Source of the DNA: Bacteroidales bacterium
GTDB taxonomy: Bacteria; Bacteroidota; Bacteroidia; Bacteroidales; PUMT01
DNA length: 14,814 nt
Direction: 5' to 3'
Assembly (NCBI GenBank): GCA_007119075.1
Contig: SKQJ01000191.1
Location: 1 to 14,814, forward strand
Within the stretch, counting starts at the first letter, position 1. The number at the start of each line of letters is the position of its first letter. Of the stretch, positions 1-8,146 are shown one piece after another. The translations under genes and the position numbers were made by a program. Below the pieces are notes generated by a model. The model had not been told where the DNA came from and did not search any database. It worked only from the letters and a program-made list of their open reading frames with translations.

Positions 1-1
1 G

Positions 2-178
2 ATGATGTTGAGTGGTGGACAACAGACGACCTTGGGGATGTTACGATGTAATACTGCCGCAGTGCAAAATATGGAGGCTCTTGGCGGATCAAAAGGGAAA
101 AGTGGGTTTATTAAATTTCCCGACACGTTTTACCGGACTATTGAATCAACCAGTCGGAAATCCGGTATCTTAGATTAA
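2..178 (+). CDS. 3' end of an unidentified gene (partial)
   Basis: This plus-strand frame is open from the window edge for 58 codons and ends in TAA at 176-178. The residues look like ordinary protein rather than a shadow frame, with Gly/Ser/Thr, aromatic and charged residues mixed (the tail includes FIKFPDTFYRTIES and ends SRKSGILD). The ATG at position 2 is probably internal, because the frame runs off the left edge. I do not recognise the family. It converges on the UroD-like gene: the two stop codons are separated by a single base, so the two transcripts must run into each other or share a terminator. A competing frame starting at base 1 stays open only to the TAA at 49-51, and the third frame stops at once. 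No function is offered. Confidence 0.45.
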   Translation: MMLSGGQQTTLGMLRCNTAAVQNMEALGGSKGKSGFIKFPDTFYRTIESTSRKSGILD

Positions 179-179
179 T

Positions 180-1442
180 TTATTGGATTGCGGCGTTGAA
201 TTCCTTAATTGCTTCAAGCATGGCGATGACATTTTTTACAGGCACATTGGCCTGGATATTATGCACCGTGTTGAAGACATATCCGCCATTTTTCGAAAAA
301 ATTTCACAGACTCTCAAGACCTGATCCCTGACTTCCCCAGGCGTTCCAAATGGCAGTGTTTTCTGGGTATCGACGCCTCCGCCCCAAAATACCAGGTGAT
401 CGCCATATTCTTTTTTCAGGTGACCGGGCAGCATGCCGGCAGCACTTATCTGGACAGGGTTAATTATATCGAAACCTGCATCGATAAAATCTTTCATAAA
501 GGACTCCACGGCTCCGCAACAATGCTTGAATGTTTTCCAGCCGGTATTATTATGTACCCAATCGTTAACTTTCCGGTAATAGGGAGCGTAAAGTTCCCTG
601 AAGGTCTCAGGAGAGCAGAATGTGGAATCCTGCGTGCCAAAGTCGGTGCCGCATATGAAAACTGCGTCAATATTTTCCCCGACAGCCCCATAGATTTTTT
701 TAAGGTTTTCTAAAGCAATATCGGTTTGTCGGTCAAAAACCCGGTGAATATAGTCGGGCCGCAACAGAAGTGAAATATACCACTCGGTAATATCGCGTAT
801 CCCCTTAGGATGTTTAAGGTTCATGGCAGGCACAAGGGCAATGTCACCCAGGGCAGTGCCGCCGAAATTCGCGATTACCCCCCTTCCGGACCGGGCAGCT
901 TTTCGGGCCTGCTCCTTCCAGTACATCAACTCCTTATCTGTTAATTGAGAAAATTCTTCGAGATTGTTAGCCGGATCCGGCTCCTCTTCAACAACGGGTT
1001 GCTGCCTGATAATTGCATCAAAAAAGTAACCGGACTTTGGCATTTTTGCACTTGCGGAAACCGATCTGTCACCCTGTGGATAAATCAGCAAATCACCATT
1101 GTCATCGATCATTGTATTAAAATTACCAGGAACAAGAATTTCCTGGCCCCAGAAGGTCTTAAAGGGTTTCCATTCTTCCTGCGGAATGCCGAACATGTTA
1201 TTTTTTCCCCATAAGCCAGTCACGTCAACGCCCAGGGCATCCAGGAGGTCTTCTTCAATTTCACCCAGCATCTGATAAGGCTCTACCGCTTTTACAGGGC
1301 GGTATTGAAGTCCGTAATATTCCCGTAATTGTTCAACTATGCGCACGTGAATGCCCGTTACGCCATTTGAGCCAAAATCAACAGGGATTCTGTCCGGCTG
1401 GACGTGATTGAGGGCCATTTTTAATCTTCCGCGTGATTCCAT
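180..1442 (-). CDS. UroD/MtaA-family protein (methyltransferase-like)
   Basis: This is a 420-residue protein of the uroporphyrinogen decarboxylase (UroD) superfamily, TIM-barrel type. The N-terminus has the family phrase NHVQPDRIPVDFG (residues 12-24). Around residue 264 lies CGTDFGTQDSTFCSPETFRE, a conserved block of the UroD-like branch. It does not show the RQAGRYLPEY-type N-terminal signature of true HemE, so heme synthesis is unlikely. Residues 307-310 are HCCG, matching the His-X-Cys zinc-ligand motif of the corrinoid methyltransferases MtaA/MtbA/CmuA; His394 in NTVHNIQANVP is a candidate third ligand in place of the usual Cys. There is no signal peptide, so it is likely cytoplasmic. 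It is the last gene of the run, 12 bases after the alpha-galactosidase-like gene. No corrinoid protein is nearby. Methyl transfer is an inference; the superfamily call is secure, the reaction is not. Confidence 0.85.
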   Translation of the reverse strand: MESRGRLKMALNHVQPDRIPVDFGSNGVTGIHVRIVEQLREYYGLQYRPVKAVEPYQMLGEIEEDLLDALGVDVTGLWGKNNMFGIPQEEWKPFKTFWGQEILVPGNFNTMIDDNGDLLIYPQGDRSVSASAKMPKSGYFFDAIIRQQPVVEEEPDPANNLEEFSQLTDKELMYWKEQARKAARSGRGVIANFGGTALGDIALVPAMNLKHPKGIRDITEWYISLLLRPDYIHRVFDRQTDIALENLKKIYGAVGENIDAVFICGTDFGTQDSTFCSPETFRELYAPYYRKVNDWVHNNTGWKTFKHCCGAVESFMKDFIDAGFDIINPVQISAAGMLPGHLKKEYGDHLVFWGGGVDTQKTLPFGTPGEVRDQVLRVCEIFSKNGGYVFNTVHNIQANVPVKNVIAMLEAIKEFNAAIQ

Positions 1443-1454
1443 GGTACAAGAATA

Positions 1455-3176
1455 TTAACTTAATTTTGCCAGGTAAGTTTTCAATTCCAGATTTACTTCA
1501 GCCTTTTCCATGGTTGAAAATTGTATTTTAACGGGTTCGCCCGGTTCAATGTGCCTGCTGTCTATTTTTCCACAAACCCATGACAATCCGCTCCAAATTG
1601 CTTTATCATATGGTTCTTGAAACGGGATGGTTTTTTCATGCTGGCTGACTGTCAGCTTAAATATCTCGTTCATCCTTGTCCCGTGAGGTTCTCCTCCTCC
1701 GGATGAACGTAAAGGCAGTTCTGATTCCTTGTCAAATTGCTGAACGGTAATAAGCAGATCATATCCCGCTGTTACCATTAGCATAGCTTCCATGCTGTTG
1801 CCTTTGACATTTATTGGATATGTCTCGGCTTTGATTATTTCAGAGGGAATCCGGTGAAAGTCCCCACTCCCCAGGTAATATTTTTTTTCGGCATATTTTC
1901 CGTATCCTACGACAACCATCTGTTCGGGCCCGACTTTCAGCACATGGTTTTTGATGCCAGGTGCAAATCCTTCATCGGCAAACAATATTTCTGCTGCATC
2001 ATATGTGCCGCCTGTTAATTCATTCAGACGGATATCGTTCACTTTTTGTTCCGGATTTACCACGGTCAGGACTGAGCCTTCCCTGTCCCCCGCGATATAA
2101 CCGTAAGGCATTGCTTCTCCGGGAATACCGCCCATGGTATTAATCTGTCCGTATTCCTGGAAAGGTAAAAATAATTTCTGCGCCTTACCGAACCATTTTG
2201 CATCTTCATGCTCAAGCAGGGCAAGGTCTCCGTAATAAACATTCATCCATCCTCCCCGTGCAAGCGACAGGATCAGTGCCGCTTTCCAACCTGATTTCCC
2301 CCTATGGTAGCATGTGCCGGTATTGCCTATCATAAACCCGCAATTATCTATTCTTTTCAGGGGTATGCCATTAAGTTCATATTGGCTGACCATGTGATCG
2401 GTGTAATGGTCCTTTGACCGCCAGAAATTGCTGAACGGAGTGTCGGAGAGCCTTGGATCGCCGCAATACAAAGAGTCAAATACCTCCAGCCAGTGCATAT
2501 TGATGGTTTGCCTGAAAGGTGTTGCCGTGTTTGAATAATCTCCGTCAAAACCGTTATAGGCAAGGAAAAGGACTTCCGGATTCCTGAACCTGAATATTTT
2601 CATCGCACTGATAAATGCACTGACATTATTATCCCTGATCTCTTTTGCCGTATGGGTTTTTTCAATTTCAGGGGTGGCGGCGTCAAAATCGGCAAAATCA
2701 AACTTTATCATTTTAAAACCCAGTTCTACAAGCATCTGCAAGGATTCCATGAAATGAGAAAGATAACCTCCGTGGAACAGGCAAAAGCTTCTGCCATGTG
2801 ACGCGAGAGAATCTTCCCACTCCGGTATAACATCCAGAAACCAGTAGTCATCTGCCGCGACCCGGAAATTAGTGGAAACCCAGATGCCTGGTATTACATT
2901 GTGCTCAGCACATAACTTAAGGAATTTTTCCGGGCCATGGTCTGGCCAGTCCGGTTTTCTCCATTTCCGGTAACCTCCTTCTTTCGAAAACCAGAAAGCA
3001 TCTATAAGATAATAGTCAAAGCGAACTCCTTTCTCACGCATTCGCTGCATCTCATAGAACTGCCTGATAGTAATTTCTTCAGTAAGCCTTATATTGTCAG
3101 ATAATTCATCATATGCCGCCCAGTTTGCATAGACTGAAACTGGTTTTGAAAATCTGTTGCGGTAGCCGGTAGCCAT
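1455..3176 (-). CDS. alpha-galactosidase-like TIM-barrel glycoside hydrolase, no signal peptide
   Basis: This 573-residue protein resembles clan GH-D (GH36/GH27-type) alpha-galactosidases. The barrel starts almost at the N-terminus (VYANWAAYDEL, residues 15-25), followed by a strand motif DYYLIDAFWF (54-63) and MIKFDFADFD (156-165). Asp160 in that block is the expected position of the catalytic nucleophile. The segment CGDPRLSD (238-245) lies 80-85 residues later and offers Asp240 or Asp245 as acid/base candidates; this assignment is tentative. Two beta-rich parts follow the barrel (about 355-430 and 430-573). The large N-terminal beta-supersandwich domain of typical GH36 enzymes is absent. 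There is no signal peptide, which points to the cytoplasm, after import by the MFS protein encoded 11 bases upstream. The start follows the MFS stop closely, so no longer form is likely. Specificity could be another alpha-linked sugar. Confidence 0.72.
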   Translation of the reverse strand: MATGYRNRFSKPVSVYANWAAYDELSDNIRLTEEITIRQFYEMQRMREKGVRFDYYLIDAFWFSKEGGYRKWRKPDWPDHGPEKFLKLCAEHNVIPGIWVSTNFRVAADDYWFLDVIPEWEDSLASHGRSFCLFHGGYLSHFMESLQMLVELGFKMIKFDFADFDAATPEIEKTHTAKEIRDNNVSAFISAMKIFRFRNPEVLFLAYNGFDGDYSNTATPFRQTINMHWLEVFDSLYCGDPRLSDTPFSNFWRSKDHYTDHMVSQYELNGIPLKRIDNCGFMIGNTGTCYHRGKSGWKAALILSLARGGWMNVYYGDLALLEHEDAKWFGKAQKLFLPFQEYGQINTMGGIPGEAMPYGYIAGDREGSVLTVVNPEQKVNDIRLNELTGGTYDAAEILFADEGFAPGIKNHVLKVGPEQMVVVGYGKYAEKKYYLGSGDFHRIPSEIIKAETYPINVKGNSMEAMLMVTAGYDLLITVQQFDKESELPLRSSGGGEPHGTRMNEIFKLTVSQHEKTIPFQEPYDKAIWSGLSWVCGKIDSRHIEPGEPVKIQFSTMEKAEVNLELKTYLAKLS

Positions 3177-3187
3177 AGTCTATTCTT

Positions 3188-4402
3188 TTAGGTTGAAACG
3201 GGTTTTTGTTTATCGAAAAATATCATATATGTCAGCAGGATCGCAGGGATGATCTCGATTGATGCTGATACTAGGAATGTACGCTGAATCGAGCCGAAGT
3301 AATCAAAGAGAATACCGGTAATGTTGACTCCTATCAAATTCCCCAGTCCGGCTCCCGCAAGTGCCAGGATCATTTGTGCTGATACTTTCATTCCTTTGGG
3401 GGCCAGTTCTCCCGCGAATGTGACTGCTGCTGCTATAAACAGCCCGGCCGTGGCCCCGTGCAGACCCTGTATAAGGATAAGCGGCGTCGCAGTAGAAACA
3501 AGCGAGATCATAAACCATCTCAGGGATGTCAGCAATACCGCCGCGAGAAGTATTGATTCAAGCCGCAATCTCATAGCCAGCCAGCCGAATGCTAACAGAG
3601 TAAGTACTTCAACTCCCGAAGCCATGCCGGCTGTCATGCCGAGGACTGACTGGCTGAGTTCAAGTTCCTGCACCAGCGGACCAATAAAAATGCCGAACGG
3701 AGACATGCTGGCATAATGAAAAATAACGGCAATAATGAATATCACGAATGATCTGTTTCCCATGAACTTTTTTATGTCCTTTAATTTCAGCCTGTCTTGT
3801 GTTTCAGCCTTCCTTTCTGTCAGGGTAAGGGAAACCAGGAATACTATAGAATAGGAAATGATCAAAACAGCAAAAAGCCCCGGCGATTCCGGACCAAATC
3901 CAAGGCGGTCCATTATGATTCCAAAACCTGACACAGCAATAAACCAGCCCAGGGATGCCCACATCCTTATTTTCCCATAATCACTGCCCTTTTCTTTGGC
4001 TTGTGCCGTAGCCATGGAATCGGCTATGCCCATAATCGGGACATTGAAAAATGAATAGAAGAAGTAGCTTATTACTATTAAGGTATAACCGATTGCAGGA
4101 GAGAGGAAAGGCAAAAGCGACACAACGGTCATCAGAAGCAGCAGCCGCAGGATCAGGGCCGGACGCTGTGTACGGTCGGCAATGAATCCGAAGACCAGGG
4201 GGATAAAAAAACCAAGGACGAATCCGATTGATGTTATAAATGCTATCTGCTTGCCGGAATAACCGTTTGCACTCAAATAGGCCGGGAAATAGGTCAGGAT
4301 GATCGCGAAACTGATATGTATGAAAAAGTAGAAGCTTTTAATCATGCCCAACTTTTCCAGTCCCGGGAAAGTAAGTAATCGTGTATTCGAAAAGTTTCGC
4401 AT
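3188..4402 (-). CDS. MFS transporter, MFS_1-like / sugar-nucleoside symporter type
   Basis: This is a 404-residue hydrophobic protein with about twelve membrane segments, in two halves separated by a charged loop near residues 195-215 (LTERKAETQDRLKLKDIKKF). Family signs are FGFIADRTQR after the second segment (71-80, the MFS loop 2-3 motif), DYGKIRMWASLGW (141-153), and QGLHGATAG (312-320) in the second half. These resemble the LacY/nucleoside-H+ symporter branch (MFS_1_like). It would bring mono- or oligosaccharides, or a modified sugar, from the periplasm to the cytoplasm. It sits 20 bases after the second beta-helix gene and 11 bases before the hydrolase gene, so it is probably co-transcribed with them. 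The next two encoded proteins lack export signals, which fits import of the substrate before final processing. The substrate itself cannot be read from the sequence. Confidence 0.85.
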   Translation of the reverse strand: MRNFSNTRLLTFPGLEKLGMIKSFYFFIHISFAIILTYFPAYLSANGYSGKQIAFITSIGFVLGFFIPLVFGFIADRTQRPALILRLLLLMTVVSLLPFLSPAIGYTLIVISYFFYSFFNVPIMGIADSMATAQAKEKGSDYGKIRMWASLGWFIAVSGFGIIMDRLGFGPESPGLFAVLIISYSIVFLVSLTLTERKAETQDRLKLKDIKKFMGNRSFVIFIIAVIFHYASMSPFGIFIGPLVQELELSQSVLGMTAGMASGVEVLTLLAFGWLAMRLRLESILLAAVLLTSLRWFMISLVSTATPLILIQGLHGATAGLFIAAAVTFAGELAPKGMKVSAQMILALAGAGLGNLIGVNITGILFDYFGSIQRTFLVSASIEIIPAILLTYMIFFDKQKPVST

Positions 4403-4422
4403 AAGATATATTTAAGATGGGG

Positions 4423-6540
4423 TTAATCTTCGACTATTATCACGGCAGTATGAGCTTCGAGCTTTACCTCATCACCTGATTTTTTTCCATAAATATCATA
4501 ATGGTCCCTGATCGTATTATCTATAGGGAAGATCCTGGTCTCCAGTGAATCGTTGATGATCATGTATGAACTTCTCGGCCTTGCTTCGGGATCAGGAGGA
4601 GCGAACGAGAGTGAATTCATGTCTTTCCCTGATTCCTCCTGCCATGATTCCAGGTCAAATTCTTCCCATATACGGTGTTTTCCCCGGAAGGTTAATTTTT
4701 TGATCGGGAACGTGTAATAGGAGCTTCCGTAGAAATTATGGTCGGTCATAACAGGGTCGAAATCAGGAGATATCCTGCTTTCTATGAACATGGCCCTCTG
4801 ATTTCTAAAGCGTGCAAAGAGAATATTTCCGCTGGCTTTGCAGCCGCGTAAAGTCCCCGGCATAAAATATTCGGAAAAGGCAAGCCCTATGTCATTGTCA
4901 AATACTATGTTACCGGTTATTGTATGGTCGCGGGCCTCGTCATTTACCAGGATTCCCCATGTTGTTCCGGTAATAATGTTGTCGGCCACGGTGAAGCCCG
5001 TACATTTATTGTCAATGTATATTCCGTGAGCAAACCTGTGAAAATCGGGGGTGGCCACTACGTTCCCAATGGAGTTTTGTATGATGTTGCGCCTTATTAC
5101 GGTGCCTGTAGAGTAATCATAATTCTGAGCCCAGCTGTAGATTGAGCTGCCGTCATTCATGTAAAGAAGCGAATCCCTTACCGTATTGTATTCGCAAAGG
5201 TGGTTTTTCCCATCGAGCCTTATACCGTGCAAACCGGTTTTTTCAACCTTATTGTAACCGATATAATTATTTTCCGATTTATAACTGACATCCCCCAGTT
5301 CATTCCTGACCTGCTTTGCAACTTTTGCTATATACGGTTTGAGTTCCGGTCCCGACAGGCACTCTTCGAGGTGTGCTATCAGGAATTTCTCGTCTGCAAA
5401 CGGGATATTGAGACATTCTTTCAGTTGTGAGCTTAATTCATGCGGAATTTGCCCCTCAAGCGCCTTCAGGGTATTTTCACTGATGGAATAAACAAGTTCG
5501 GTTTTAAGGATTGCAATGCCGGTGCCGTTGTTCACGCCGTCGTAACCATAGCCGGGAAATAATCCCACCCTCTTCACCTGATTATGCCGGATTACCGAAT
5601 CATGAGTATCGAGACATGCAATTCCCCGTCCCTTAATATCGCTTATATCATTATTGCTTATTATATAATGGCTGGTGCCGCTTTCAAGACTTATTCCATC
5701 CTGATGTATCTTGTTGAATTCACATCCGTTTATCCTGATATTTGAAGATCCGGATTGACCGAGTATACCTGCCAGGAAAAATTTTTCAAATCTTATGCCT
5801 TCTATAATTATATGGTTTGCGTTGGTAATCTGTATGCCGGCATCAATTATGCAGGCTTCGACACTCATCTTCTTTACTTCGATGCCTTCCGGCGGAATGA
5901 AATAAAGGCCTGATCGCTGGTCATCATAATACCACTCCCCGGGTTCAGTCATGAATTCAAGCTTGTTATCGAGGAAATATCCGTAATCCTTTTGGCACCG
6001 GTAAATCATGTTTTTTTCAAAAATCAGGGTGTCGCCCTCATGCTTCGCAACCCTGGCAATTTCGTACTGCCAGTTCACGGCCCTTATCCTTGCAGTGGCA
6101 CCTGTGCAATCAACATCCTGCAATAAAAGTTCCCTGTCCTTCAGGCTTTTTTTATCACCGCCATCAATGCCGAAGAAACCTTTGGAAGGATACCTTGCCA
6201 GGTCCAGCCAGTGGTCGTTAATGAATACCTGTTTAACCGGTTTTCCGATGCCGCATCTATAAACCGAGGCACCCTTGGATCCTTTGGCTGTCACTGGCGT
6301 GCTCCCAGAAAGCACCGGTCTGTTCCCCTCTCCCCAGGAAGATATTATTATTGGAATTTCCTTTGTGCCCGAAGTTTTTACCAGGATTGAACCGGTAAAT
6401 TTGTCTCCCCGTTTCAGAAGTATCCTGTCCCCGGGTTTTATATCCAGTGAGTTTATCCTTTCGATCGATTTGTACGGGGCATCGGGAGAGAGCCCCGTAT
6501 TTTTATCATTACCATTATTTGACAGATAGTAGGTTTGCAT
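4423..6540 (-). CDS. right-handed parallel beta-helix protein, no visible signal peptide, helical insertion
   Basis: The frame extends up to an ATG at 6654, but that start would overlap the preceding gene by 98 bases and would add 38 residues that are neither a signal peptide nor family-like. I therefore choose the ATG at 6538-6540, 16 bases after the upstream stop, giving 705 residues. The protein opens at once with YYLSNNGNDKNTGLSPDAPY, the usual first beta-helix turn (DUF1565-like). A mid-region with GYFLDN (187-192) and PGEWYYD (200-206) follows, as in many PUL beta-helix proteins including those near GH141. Helix coils rich in N, G, I and V fill about 230-346 and 422-562. Residues about 347-421 form a charged, Leu/Glu/Lys-rich segment predicted helical, which interrupts the coils. 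A small C-terminal beta domain ends the protein (DIYGKK...AVIIVED). It may be a lyase, hydrolase or epimerase; no catalytic residue is assigned. Confidence 0.8.
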   Translation of the reverse strand: MQTYYLSNNGNDKNTGLSPDAPYKSIERINSLDIKPGDRILLKRGDKFTGSILVKTSGTKEIPIIISSWGEGNRPVLSGSTPVTAKGSKGASVYRCGIGKPVKQVFINDHWLDLARYPSKGFFGIDGGDKKSLKDRELLLQDVDCTGATARIRAVNWQYEIARVAKHEGDTLIFEKNMIYRCQKDYGYFLDNKLEFMTEPGEWYYDDQRSGLYFIPPEGIEVKKMSVEACIIDAGIQITNANHIIIEGIRFEKFFLAGILGQSGSSNIRINGCEFNKIHQDGISLESGTSHYIISNNDISDIKGRGIACLDTHDSVIRHNQVKRVGLFPGYGYDGVNNGTGIAILKTELVYSISENTLKALEGQIPHELSSQLKECLNIPFADEKFLIAHLEECLSGPELKPYIAKVAKQVRNELGDVSYKSENNYIGYNKVEKTGLHGIRLDGKNHLCEYNTVRDSLLYMNDGSSIYSWAQNYDYSTGTVIRRNIIQNSIGNVVATPDFHRFAHGIYIDNKCTGFTVADNIITGTTWGILVNDEARDHTITGNIVFDNDIGLAFSEYFMPGTLRGCKASGNILFARFRNQRAMFIESRISPDFDPVMTDHNFYGSSYYTFPIKKLTFRGKHRIWEEFDLESWQEESGKDMNSLSFAPPDPEARPRSSYMIINDSLETRIFPIDNTIRDHYDIYGKKSGDEVKLEAHTAVIIVED

Positions 6541-6556
6541 ATCTACACATTGGATT

Positions 6557-8146
6557 TCAAGGATTTTTATTTTCCCAGACGGAATTTTTATCCTGACCTG
6601 TAATTTCCTTCCAGGTTGCGAAAGTGAGCTGTCCGCCTTCAAGGTGGTTCCCATCAGGAAACTGCCTTTGTTCGGAGGGGTGGAAGTAGGTATTATTGTC
6701 AGCTCTTAAGGTCCTGAAAAATTCGTTTGATGCACGCGTGGACGGACTATTCGGGTTATTATACTCGAAAAATGAAAAGAGCTTTTGAGAATCATCATTA
6801 GCAATTACATAGTTATCAAAAATTTTCCAGTCCCTGCTGTTTATCTCCCAGTTGCCGTCATCTCCGACAATCCGGCCGTCCTGCCCAAAACTGAACTGAT
6901 GATTGTTTGAGTAAATGAAAGATCTTGTGACAGTCACGTTTGCATGGCCATAGCCCTTAATTCCAATATCATTATTCATGATGCTGCAATTTTCAACAAG
7001 TGCAGGTTTACGGCTGCCTTCAAGCATGATCCCTGATTCCTGGTTGTTCTTGATGGTGGAATTTCGTATGACTATGTTTTCATTGTTCCAGTCGAACCAG
7101 ATGGCATGGCAATAGTTGTTAAATGCCCTGATATTGTCAAGGACAACGTTTTTGATTCCTCCGAAAACCTTTATGCCTGCAGCATCGTGCGCTATCATTG
7201 CAGGTGCGTTGGTCCTCCAGTTATTCTCGTATATTGCAATGTTTTCGAACAGGAAGTTTTCGCCTCCGCCCGCACCCATACCTCTTTCGCCGTTATATCG
7301 CGTAATTGAATTGCGGACTGTCACATTGCTGCACCTTTCCAGTTCCAGGCCCACCCCGTTGTTCCATTGAAAGATGCAATCCTCTATCAGGACGTTTTTT
7401 GTATCGGCTATGGTCAGGGCATCCTGGTGCATGGTATTTGCAGTATGCTGAAAAACCAGTCCCCGCAAAACGAGTCCCCTGCCTTCATAGACCGTAGCCC
7501 TTACAAGGCTTCCATTACGTCCCAGGTCATAGATGTCGAAGCCCCTTGTGGCAACCTCTACCACCGAATTGATGGGATCAATCCCCGCGGCAGGTTTCAG
7601 GTATATCCTGTTATCAGCTTCTTCAACAAAAAATGTGTTTTCCTCAAGGTCTGCCATGTCTGTTATCTGCCACACGGGAATCGAATCAATGAACACCATT
7701 TCCCTTCTTCTCTGGTAATCAGTTAGTCCGCAAGGTCCGAAACATGCCTCCGCGTCTTCATAATAACCCCATTTATAAAACCAGTCGTGATAGTAAATAT
7801 CACCATCCCTTACCCAGTCAGTGAAAACATCACTTCCTGTTATAAAGACTTCGCCCGGCGTTTCTGCCTCCAATACGAGCAGCTGGCTGGAATAAATATC
7901 AAGGTATGAGCGGTAGTGGCCCGGATAGACTACTATCCTTGAAGGAATATGCTTGCTTCTTTCAACTGCCTGCTCAAGAGTCAGCAATGGCCTGTCAGGG
8001 GTTGTTCCGGAATTTTTATCACTGGCCATGGGGTGCCGGTTGTTTACATAGACGATCTGCTCAATTGAAGAGTAATCTATGGTCGCTTGTCCGCTAACAA
8101 CCATACTAAGAAAGTAAGACAACAGTATTATTGCTGTATTTTTCAT
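6557..8146 (-). CDS. exported right-handed parallel beta-helix protein (putative lyase/glycosidase)
   Basis: This 529-residue protein has a type I signal peptide (MKNTAIILLSYFLSMVVSGQA, cleavage likely near residue 21) and no lipobox Cys, so it is probably periplasmic or secreted. After it comes VYVNNRHPMASDKNSGTTPD (32-51), the opening of a DUF1565-like helix. A block at 150-185 (MVFIDSIPVWQITDM, then ENTFFVEEADNRIYLKP) is typical of PUL beta-helix proteins. Coils with N, V, I and G repeats run from about 200 to 450 (for example KNVLIEDCIFQWNNGVGLEL). Known families with this fold include polysaccharide lyases (PL6 and others), GH28 and GH141, and mannuronan epimerases; I cannot choose among them. 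The gene begins a tight run of five genes after a 401-base gap. It is paralogous in fold with the next gene downstream, but it is exported and that one apparently is not. Confidence 0.83.
   Translation of the reverse strand: MKNTAIILLSYFLSMVVSGQATIDYSSIEQIVYVNNRHPMASDKNSGTTPDRPLLTLEQAVERSKHIPSRIVVYPGHYRSYLDIYSSQLLVLEAETPGEVFITGSDVFTDWVRDGDIYYHDWFYKWGYYEDAEACFGPCGLTDYQRRREMVFIDSIPVWQITDMADLEENTFFVEEADNRIYLKPAAGIDPINSVVEVATRGFDIYDLGRNGSLVRATVYEGRGLVLRGLVFQHTANTMHQDALTIADTKNVLIEDCIFQWNNGVGLELERCSNVTVRNSITRYNGERGMGAGGGENFLFENIAIYENNWRTNAPAMIAHDAAGIKVFGGIKNVVLDNIRAFNNYCHAIWFDWNNENIVIRNSTIKNNQESGIMLEGSRKPALVENCSIMNNDIGIKGYGHANVTVTRSFIYSNNHQFSFGQDGRIVGDDGNWEINSRDWKIFDNYVIANDDSQKLFSFFEYNNPNSPSTRASNEFFRTLRADNNTYFHPSEQRQFPDGNHLEGGQLTFATWKEITGQDKNSVWENKNP

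Noticed and set aside
131..167. TACCGG/CCGGTA inverted repeat near the convergent gene ends
   Set aside because: The stem is 6 bp with a 25-base loop, there is no T-run on either side, and it lies within the plus-strand coding frame. It is not a credible terminator.
183..713. 176-residue plus-strand open frame
   Set aside because: It lies fully antisense to the UroD-like gene, whose protein sequence is clearly conserved. It is a shadow frame.
6541..6654. Longer N-terminus (38 extra residues) for the second beta-helix protein
   Set aside because: It would overlap the upstream gene by 98 bases and adds residues with neither signal-peptide nor family character. The ATG at 6540 fits the spacing of the other genes.
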